Shown here one piece after another: positions 20,704 to 27,782 of a stretch of DNA of 27,782 nt. Position 1 is the first letter of the stretch. Each line of letters starts with the position of its first letter. The position numbers and the translations under genes are program-made. The notes under the pieces were generated by a model. The model had not been told where the DNA came from and made no database searches. It was given only the letters and a program-made list of their open reading frames with translations. This DNA is from Gnetum montanum (lineage: Eukaryota > Streptophyta > Gnetopsida > Gnetales > Gnetaceae): contig MNCI01004871.1 in assembly GCA_015680685.1 (NCBI GenBank), positions 663,370 to 691,151 on the forward strand, written 5' to 3'.

Positions 20704-20708
20704 CTTGT
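20704..20708. repeat. right target-site duplicate CTTGT
   Basis: Follows the 3' LTR end directly and matches 5562-5566. The next bases, CAACTACTAGTTTGAG, continue the outer gag gene. Confidence 0.9.
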
Positions 20709-21777
20709 CAACTACTAGTTTGAGTGCATCATATTTGAAGCATAAACTCATACAATACTATATATTTTTCCTACTTGAAAGGGAATGCCCTAGATTGGTA
20801 TTGAACCTTACCTAGAGGTTCTATCTCTTCCCTTGAAGATTTGATAGCCTTGTTTGTCAACCACTTCAAATACAACTTGAAGCTTCATACGACCTTGGAC
20901 TAACTTATGAAAGTGAGGCAAGGACCACTTGGACCTATCCAAAAGTTCATTTAGAGATGGAATGCAATGCTCAATGAGATTCCCAAGCTCACCTCTTGGC
21001 CATCTTTAAGGAAGCCATTAATGAGTTCATCATGTCAAAGATTTACTATTTAGAACCTCGATCACTAAGCTAGACATTTTCGCAAATCAAAAACATAGAA
21101 GAGGCTATGGAGGCTAGTAATGATCCAACATATGTGGCCTACAAGAACCAACACTGAAAGAGGGACAAGGATAGGACCAAAAAAATGTCAACAACTGTGG
21201 CCACAGTATCAAGGGATACAAAACAAGCAGAGAGGCAAAAATTTCCTCCACTCAACACATCTTCTGATTCATCTCAACCATGTACGTCATATACTTCTAA
21301 CCAGCCAAGATCAAGCTTTGAGCATAAGGACATGTCCAAATACACTAGGTTTCCTATGAAGCCTTCTGAGCTCCTAGAACAATTCCTTAAATATACTCAA
21401 ATTCAACATAATCAATTGTTTGAGGAAGCTCAAAAAAGGCACAATTATCTTTGTGACATAGCAAGAGATCCAACAAAAGCAACCGAAGATGATTCGAAAC
21501 TACCAAAGTACTTCAACCTTGACAAATTTTATCATTATCATCAACTGGCTAGTCATGACATCAATTTTTTCCTAATGTTGAAAGATGATCTTCAAAATAT
21601 GATTAACTATGGGGAGTTGATGTTCAATGAGCCCAACTCTCCAAACACTAAGAACAACTCTTATAGTGTAGCCTCGTTCACAACATCTCCTAAATCTAGT
21701 CTTCCTAGAGAACCATTTATTGTCAAAGTATTACTGCTTCCCAAATTCCCAAATCCAAGAGAACTATTTGTCAGATA
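20704..21777 (+). pseudogene. gag remnant of outer element, second half
   Basis: Continues the gene broken at 5566. It reads LVNY-stop-FEC, ALDWY-stop-TLPRGSISSLEDLI, NHFKYNLKLHTTLD, FI-stop-RWNAMLNEI, then after a frameshift SKIYYLEPRSLS and YVAYKNQH. The long open block 21185-21778 carries SKYTRFPMKPSELLEQFLKY and KFYHYHQLASHDINFFLMLK, then DDLQNMINYGELMFNEPNSP. FYHYHQ...SHDIN sits where plant gypsy gags have a Cys/His knuckle, but the Cys are lost. This 197-codon block is the best preserved part of gag in the window. The minus ORF 21661-21870 is a shadow. Confidence 0.8.
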
Positions 21778-22394
21778 GGTGCCACAACCCTTGGCCCCTA
21801 AGAAGCCTTTTGTTATACGAGTTCCACCATTAGTGGCATCAACATCACAACCTAAGAAAAATATTACCAACCCTCATAAGGCTAGGAAACTTTTCATTAT
21901 TAGGGTAACTCTACAATCTACAAGTAAACCTGTAATTACCTATAGTGGCAAATAACTCAATGGTTAGTAAGAGATCATCACCACAACAACGATGAAAATA
22001 ACATGTCACCAAACCAACAATGAAACCCATTGAAGGTATCCAACAATAAAAGGCTTGGAGGAAAACATCCATGGCTAAGGTGCCCAACATACATACTTTG
22101 AAACCTAAGCCAAAAATCCTAGGAAGGATGGAGGAAATTAAAACCACCAAGGTTGAATCATCACACGCCAAGTGAAAGAATTTCCTTGCAACAATTGAAT
22201 AAGCCAAATAGTCTGGCAAAAAAAAAGAACATGTTGTTGAGCCTATATGACTTGGTCATGACTTCTCCTACTCATAGATATGCACTAGCTTAAGTGTTGA
22301 ATTCTATTCCTATGAGCAAAGACATGCCTACTAACAAGGAGTCTATCCACTCTATCATTGAGCAAGCTTCACTTGGGAAAAATGGGCAACAATT
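21778..22394 (+). pseudogene. gag-protease linker of outer element
   Basis: Matches 12472-13174 of the nested element piece by piece (KKPFVIRVPP, MEEIKTTKVE, the MTSPTHRYALA segment in another frame, KDMPTNKESIHSIIEQASLG). It is Pro/Lys/Thr-rich and broken by stops and frameshifts. The 102-codon minus ORF 21911-22219 is a shadow. Confidence 0.6.
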
Positions 22395-22870
22395 CATGCT
22401 CATCTTTTGTGATCGTGAGGTAAAAACTAACTCATGAAATGGAGAAGCACTATTTGCTCCTCTTTTTATTAGTATACGTGTTGGTAAGTTTAAGGTTCAT
22501 CGTGTTCATGTGGATGATCAGAAAACACCAACATGATAACATACACCGTTGTGGAGAAACTAGGCTTAACCAAAAACATCTAAGGAACCACTACCTCTAC
22601 ACTTAAGTTGTTCAACGAATCACGAGTAGCAGTTAGAGGTTTTATCTCATTGGATTTCATAGCCATGGAATAGTTTCCTACATTCATCAACTTCCTAGTG
22701 GTTTAAGAAACACCTGAGTTTAACTTGATCCTATGAAGGCCATGGTTAGCAAAGCTTTGGACAATCTCATATCCTATACAACAAGAGACCCACTTGCCAT
22801 ACAAAGGCGGTGAAATTGTTATTTGTGGGCACAATACATGTTCACCATATGTTAACAACATCAACTTTGA
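22395..22870 (+). pseudogene. aspartic protease remnant of outer element
   Basis: Reads HRVHVDD at 22498-22518, where the nested copy has HHVHVDDG. MITYTVVEKLGLTKNI and TTSTLKLFNESRVAVRG follow after a frameshift, then FNLIL-stop-RPWLAK and QQETHLPYKGGEIVICGHN. The stop within the ILG-x-PWL motif and the loss of the Gly after VDD make it inactive. It is collinear with 13175-13665. Confidence 0.75.
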
Positions 22871-23212
22871 GCAGGGTTTGGAGGTGGAGTTTCAAGAGGA
22901 AACTCTCGAAACTCAAGCTAGGACTAGTGACAACAACATTAATAATGATAATGTTAATGCTAACACTAAAACACACTACGTGATCATTGAAAACACCTAC
23001 CGATTGTCATATCGGGTAGGAAGAATGATGAACATACAACCAAGGGATTCATTGATATATTAAGAATCAAGCAACATATTTGCAATCAATGTCTTATTGC
23101 TTCCTTTATTAATCATTGTGTGCCTATCTTCATAACCTTATACAATGTTTCCATGATTGTTCTATTCCTCTATTTTCTCTCAGGATTATCTCATGTTTGC
23201 TAGAAAAACTAT
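22871..23212 (+). other. post-protease tail of outer element
   Basis: Contains the end of an 89-codon open block (to 23063) with GLEVEFQEETLETQARTSDN, an acidic then Asn-rich stretch matching 13660-13740 of the nested element. No RT motif follows. The tail leads directly to the repeat array at 23213. Confidence 0.55.
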
Positions 23213-23300
23213 CAATGGCCTGCCAAGGCCTAAAACTGGCAACAATGTGGCCTGCCAAGGCCTAAAATTGGTGGCCTGCCAAGGCTTAAAATTGGTACAC
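23213..23300. repeat. CCAAGGCCTAAAATTGG array, outer element
   Basis: Three units (AGGCCT at 23226 and 23258, AGGCTT at 23282), each GGCCTGCCAAGGC-TTAAAA-TTGG-like. Same place, after the protease tail, as the array at 14011 in the nested element. Confidence 0.85.
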
Positions 23301-24963
23301 TTATGGCCTTTCTTTTTGCATTTGTTGCATTTTTAACTTTATTACCAAAATTTTATTTTGTAGCCTTACTCATAATCTTAAAATGAAATATAAAAAGTAT
23401 AAAATATGAAAAAATAAAAATTTTAAAGGAAATAGTAGCCATAGTCACACTGTGTGACAACCAAAGAATAATAAAATGTCCATATGTCTATAGCCATAGT
23501 TGCATTGTGCAATATATAACAACAAGAACAATACATGGTCTCTATGGCCACTGTAGTTAAATGAAAACAACTTTAACAGTGCAACAAAGAAGAGCATAAT
23601 AAGGTGTAGTTGGTCCATCAACAACCAAAATTAAACCATAGGAGGATAAGCACCATTGGCATCAACTTTGTCACCAACTTCACCACTATGAGCACTAGAG
23701 GCCTCCATACCAGCAAAGAATTAAAATTGTCAAAACAACAAAATCAAAAATCAACAAACACAAAAACCAAGCTTGGGGACATACACTTTATGACTCTATG
23801 TTCATAACAATGTTATGTTAGCTTTTAGTACTTTAGAAAACAAATATTAATAAAACCCATATTTGCTCAATGGACATAATTTGCTAACCAAAAATCTCTC
23901 TATGGATTTGATGTAATCCTATCTTCAACAAAGGATCTTTTTCATTGCTAGTAGTAGCTTATGGCTATTGCATTGGTTCAAAATTGTCAATGATATGGAT
24001 TTTGAAATAGAAATCTCTTAAGGATCTAGACATAAAAATCATAATCACTAATCTTAAAAATTAAAATAAGAAATCTAATTCTAAACTCATTTTCATAATG
24101 GTTTAATAAAAAGATAACATAATATTTAATTAAAAATGTTATAAAAATCAACACAAAACTAAAGTATAAATTCAATTTCTAAAATACCAGACACACAAAA
24201 CTTGTTCATGTAATTCACATGCCAATCATATCTTAACTATAGCCACTATGAAATCCTATCAAACTTATTTACCATAACACACATAATCCAAGAGTATCAA
24301 AGAAATACACATGCATGTAGTAAGAATACTAACTTAGGCATTAAAAATATGGATTAATATAGGTGGCCAAAGAAGACAGAGAACTCCAAAAAATAGAGAG
24401 TTTAGAAAAATATATCAAGAACTCATTTCATCATAAGATGGATTTTTTTGCCTATGACATGTCAGAAGAAGAGGCTCCTCTAGATGAAGTGATCTGAAAA
24501 CTTTTCCAATGTAGAAATCCATCATGAGGATCACAGAAAAGGTTGATATAATGTGGGATTTCATATATTAAAAATTTACATTCATGTTAAAATCTATAAA
24601 GACATAAACTAAGCAAGAAAGAGTCAATAACTAGGATAAAAGAAAGGAAAAATAAAAAGTAGGAAAAGATGCATACCTACCAAATAACAAAGCTACAATA
24701 ATGAAGAAGGTTGCTAATTGTAATTTCATGGACAACAAAGGATGTGACATTTACTAAGACAAACATCTACAAGATTGTTGTCCTATTATGTCACATTTAC
24801 TGGAATCAAGAACATATACTTTGAACCTTAAATTTAAGAAGAAATAGATGCTTGGAAGATTATCTTATCCATTAGACAATTATAAGCAATCCTGCTAACA
24901 ACAATATTATCCAAGTGGAACTTCTCCTCAATCTTGAAGTAATATTAATAACATCGAAAAAAT
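23301..24963. other. noncoding interior and unassigned DNA
   Basis: 23395-23700 matches 14310-14640. Beyond about 23770 the sequence can no longer be tied to the element. At 24362-24497 a plus-strand frame is open for 45 codons with a protein-like, charged composition (EDRELQKIESLEKYIKNSFH, then MSEEEAPLDEVI), but no family is recognised. The rest is AT-rich without supported features. Confidence 0.4.
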
Positions 24964-25600
24964 CCAAAATCGTAAGGGATGCACCAAAAAGGCAGCAATA
25001 TTCTTATGGTTAGCCAAATTCATATGGCTATTATATCCAACAACCTAATTTATCCAATGATCTAGTAGCTTATGCTCTTGCTTATTACTACTATCTTCCT
25101 AAATATCATAGAGCCACAACACCATACATTGAATCACCTTCCTATGTCTCTCATCATTTCCCTCATTCTTCACAATACTCACACATTCTTTTTCTATTAG
25201 TGCCTCCACCACCAAAGCAAGCTAATTTTCCACCATAACTAGAGCATAAAATTCTATCCACACTGTTCATATTCAAGTGGATGACAATGCTAGTAGCTCA
25301 AAGCGTAAGCCTAGAAAGTTGTCTTCTAGGGCATGTATGGTGTCCAAAATATCTTGAAGAAATTCTCGCAAAGGCTAGGAAAGAAGATAAATGTAAGAAA
25401 AAATAAGAAATAAAACATAAACTATCCTATCCTACAAACTAAAATGAAATTTATCTTGACATACCTGATTAAGATCCTCTTTTAACCTTTCTTTTCCTTA
25501 GTGCATTTGCTCATATGATTCCTTGAATTTTATTTCTTTATTCCTTCCTTTGTGAGTTTTTCTTGGATATTCATTTCCTTATCCCTTAATCTTACTAATT
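24964..25600 (-). pseudogene. unrecognised intron-bearing coding remnant
   Basis: On the minus strand a frame runs from 25374 to about 24964 (PLREFLQDILDTIHALEDNF, LGLRFELLALSS, ALVVEALIEKECVSIVKNEG, NDERHRKVIQCMVLWLYDI, NLANHKNIAAFLVHPLRFW). It has five in-frame stops, several explicable by single C-to-T changes. Upstream a charged, coiled-coil-like segment (KERLKEDLNQ) ends at 25465. Between them, 25464-25375 is a 90-bp stretch that begins GTATGT and ends TTTCCTAG, a good GT-AG intron in phase 0. The retained intron argues against a processed copy. I do not recognise the family. It adjoins the copia gag remnant on the same strand and may have been captured by it, or be a separate host pseudogene. 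Confidence 0.4.
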
Positions 25601-25659
25601 ATTACTACCCTATCTCTTCATAGAGACCAAGAGAGATGCATTTTGAAATGTTGGATTTA

Positions 25660-27354
25660 CAAATGGGTAAATAGCTCTAATGTGTCTAACATGTTTACAA
25701 TAGAAATAAACTTTAGAACCAGGAAATCTTCATGAAAAGAAACAAATATAGTTAGTTTCATGAATATTTTTTGATCCAGTTGAGAAACCATTAGAGTATC
25801 TTTCCATGGTGGATGTGTGCCCTGGTCCACTTCTATTGTTAGGGTGCCTTCCTTGCTAAATTATTTTCTTAAGTGATGTTTTGCCATAGGTATATTTTTC
25901 AACAAATTATTTTTCATGATCAACCTTTTTGAGAAACTTATCAATCTTCTTTCTAAATAAGGTTTTTTCCTTTAGGAGAGAGATATTGATCCTTTCTAAT
26001 TCTTCTTCCCTATTTTCTGACAACTTTAGAGATACATTCAACATTATTAGCCTACCAATCTTGGTCTTAAGGGTCATGACTTTGCATATTAGGGTTAGAC
26101 ATGAGTTTTCCATATGCTTATAATCTAACTCACATTAGTGTAATTTGCTCTTGAATATAAGATAAATTTTTTGTAATTTAATTAAATTTTTTTAAGACAA
26201 TCATATCTTTCTTTGATGGTGATAATCTCTTCTTCATTACTTGACTCTTCATCATTCTCTTACAACGTGAATGTTCTAGCCATGCAAAATGGGAGTTGGA
26301 GGTATTACCTTCCTCCACTTATATTTTACTATCATCCTCTTCTTCATCTAATTCGTTGATAAGGGATTTCCATTTCTCCTTAAATTTGGCTTCATCCTAC
26401 AGTTTTTTAACACTTGAAAATTCCAAGACAAGATGTTCTCATTCATATCATACCCAACAAGTTAGAGTATTAGTAGAGAAAGTGGACCTTGTTATCTTAC
26501 AATAGAGCTTAACTCTTCACTATCTATTTCTTTTCTTTTCCCTTTCTTCTTTGATCTTATTTTCAATCATCCTATTAACTCTTTTGATAAGTAGTGCAAG
26601 CTTTGGATCATCTAGATCAATGTTGTCATTGTATAAAAAGTTTTCACCTTGATTCTTCTTGGGATTTTCAACTATTTCTTGATTTGAGAAGAGGGCAATG
26701 AAATCATCCTTCAACACCTATTCCTTAACTAATAGCATCTCATGAGCACTAAAAGTACTTTAAAGTTTCTCAAATTTCAAAGTATCAAAATTCCTTACCT
26801 CTTCCATGATTACAATATTCATATTATGTTCAAAATTTAAAGCTCTAATAATCTTATAAACAATTTTACTTTCAAGAAGGTCTTAACCTATCCCTCTAAT
26901 TGGACTAACAAGATCATGTACCTAAATGAAGTACTCATGAATTCTTTCATCCTTTCTCATCTTGATATTTTTAAAATATTTCAATCAAAGAAGATTTTTT
27001 TATTATTTTATCACCTTAGTACCTCTATAGTTTTCCTCTAAAGTATCTTATACTTCCTTAGCTATCTTGCAATGCTTGACATTATTGTAGTCTTCCTATG
27101 TCAATATAGATATTATTGCATTCCTAGCCTTTGCATCACTCAACACTACTTTGCAACACATCAATAATGCTTTGTCATCATTGTCATTTCATTTAGAATG
27201 TTCTTTTTTTGGTACTATGTATCCCTCAACAATGCTTTTTCATACATCAAACTCAAATGATTCTACGAATGCTTGTCAACAAACCTTCCAAAATCCATAG
27301 TTAGTGACATCAAAATGGGATGGTCATGTAAGTGATGTTCCTTGTTGCTCTTTC
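25660..27354 (-). pseudogene. Ty1/copia gag remnant (UBN2-type)
   Basis: Minus strand, ATG at 27354 (MKEQQGTSLT). In order: NYGFWKVC, FVESFEFDV and KSIVEGYIVPKKEHSK (27320-27190), then NDNDDKALL, DTLEENYRGTKVI (near 27040), KMRKDERIHEYF, and SKIVYKIIRALNFEHNMNIV with IMEEV (26880-26810). STFSAHEMLL follows near 26750. This is the signature order of the copia gag UBN2/DUF4219 region. An acidic-basic stretch (26717-26520) and a coiled coil (26113-25907) follow. YFYCKHVRHIRAIYP near 25715-25666 is a CCHC zinc knuckle with two Cys changed to Tyr and the Gly to Arg. Many stops are present. Protease, integrase and RT do not follow. Confidence 0.75.
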
Positions 27355-27388
27355 ATTTCTCTAGTGATGAGATGCGGTTCGCACAGGC

Positions 27389-27468
27389 CGCGATATCGCG
27401 ATCGCGTACGATATCGCATCCCCCGCGATATCGCATCCTTCCCTACGATATCGCGTACGCGATATCGC
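27389..27468. repeat. palindromic GCGATATCGC array
   Basis: GATATC occurs five times in 75 bp (27392, 27410, 27427, 27447, 27461). Three of these lie in perfect GCGATATCGC decamers (27390, 27425, 27459). GCGATCGC (27398) and CGTACG (27405) are also present. 27446-27467 is a 22-bp perfect palindrome with half-site CGATATCGCGT. Not coding. Confidence 0.95.
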
Positions 27469-27484
27469 AGTCTGCCGCCATGTC

Positions 27485-27492
27485 TATAAATA
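27485..27492 (+). promoter_or_regulatory. TATA box (TATAAATA)
   Basis: TATAAATA lies 17 bases downstream of the palindromic array, a normal spacing for an upstream element. The sequence after it loses the CG richness. Confidence 0.55.
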
Positions 27493-27660
27493 AGAGGCAG
27501 CTCTCCCTTGTTTGGGGATCCCAGTTTTAGTGTAGCGAAGCTCTGGCAGTTTGATCCCTCCAAAGTTAGAATTTTTCCCATGTCTGCCTGCAGTGTGGTG
27601 AATGTGATTGTACGGTGTCTTTATTCGAGTGTGTTGTACTTGGACACACACATGACCGGC

Positions 27661-27666
27661 AATAAA
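27661..27666 (+). terminator. poly(A) signal AATAAA
   Basis: AATAAA in CCGGCAATAAAGATCG, about 170 bp downstream of the TATA box, consistent with a short R region. Confidence 0.45.
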
Positions 27667-27782
27667 GATCGAGATTACTTCATCATTGTAGCATTCACTT
27701 AGTTTATTTGTTTGTTATTTATTTAATGTTATTTATTGCTTTCATAGCACGGTGTGAGTATGACTTAACTACGAGCATCTAC

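Larger units (their letters stand above)
2428..23770 (+). mobile_element. outer gypsy-type gag-protease element (split by nested insertion)
   Basis: The left LTR is 2428-3705, the primer-like site is at 3711, and the gag gene runs 4549-5566 and resumes at 20704. The protease remnant ends near 22870. After this come the CCAAGGCCTAAAATTGG array and a noncoding block shared with the nested element up to about 23770. The right end is not defined: no second copy of the 2428-3705 LTR is visible before the window ends. RT, RNase H and integrase are not seen between the protease and 24960. The order gag-protease and the Ty3/gypsy-like protease place it in that superfamily. It is dead by many stops and frameshifts. 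The end coordinate marks the last segment I can assign to it. Confidence 0.65.
27362..27782 (+). mobile_element. plus-strand LTR/promoter-like fragment, cut by window end
   Basis: A CG-rich palindromic array (27389-27468) is followed by TATAAATA (27485). About 170 bp later comes AATAAA (27661), then AT-rich sequence, the order U3-R-U5 expected of a small LTR. Its GC and CpG content are far above the neighbouring DNA. It abuts the start of the copia gag head to head. No LTR termini or target duplication could be fixed, so a host promoter is an alternative. Overlapping ORFs on both strands at 27304-27702 are not supported. Confidence 0.45.

Noticed and set aside
23770-27782. Search for the outer element's 3' LTR
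   Set aside because: No AGCTAGCTTATAAG array or TGAAACACC...CCTTACA structure was seen, so the right end is left undefined.

Overview
The window reads as plant nuclear intergenic DNA from a large, repeat-rich genome. A gymnosperm is plausible, but nothing here proves the clade. It is AT-rich and has no intact host gene, tRNA, rRNA or CRISPR array. Almost everything recognisable is a decayed LTR retrotransposon, and several of these are nested. Homologies were judged by reading translations and comparing repeats by eye; no database was searched. Layout: (1) 428-1045 is a GC-rich, coding-like remnant. (2) About 1440-2420, minus strand, is a broken Ty3/gypsy gag-end and protease fragment. (3) At 2428 an outer gypsy-type element begins. 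It has an LTR at 2428-3705 with a 30-bp repeat array, a primer-binding-like site at 3711, a leader rich in AGCTAGCTTA, and the first half of a gag gene up to 5566. (4) A second, related element of about 15.1 kb (5567-20703) is inserted in that gag gene. Its LTRs are 5567-7112 and 19113-20703, and a perfect 5-bp target duplication, CTTGT, flanks it. (5) From 20704 the outer gag gene resumes in register, followed by its protease remnant (to about 22870) and noncoding sequence. (6) 25660-27354, minus strand, is a decayed Ty1/copia gag (UBN2-type domain, coiled coil, degraded zinc knuckle). It is joined on its far side to an unrecognised, intron-containing coding remnant (24964-25600). (7) 27362-27782 looks like a plus-strand promoter/LTR fragment with a dense CG-rich palindromic array, a TATA box and a poly(A) signal. 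The main result is the gypsy family itself. Both the outer and the nested copy have the same plan: LTR, primer site, long leader, gag, protease, then a roughly 32-bp-period repeat built on CCAAGGCCTAAAATTGG and noncoding DNA. I see no reverse transcriptase, RNase H or integrase in either copy. This suggests an RT-less family mobilised in trans, comparable in concept to TR-GAG/LARD elements but retaining a protease domain. The two copies share LTR ends, primer site and gag-pro but have quite different U3 regions. In each, the repeat word of its own U3 reappears in its own leader. The nested element also carries a 2.4-2.5 kb tandem duplication of leader plus gag that looks younger than the insertion, a 0.85-kb GC-rich block with a 236-codon ORF, and expansions in its 3' LTR (three 52-bp units and a 20-base G run).
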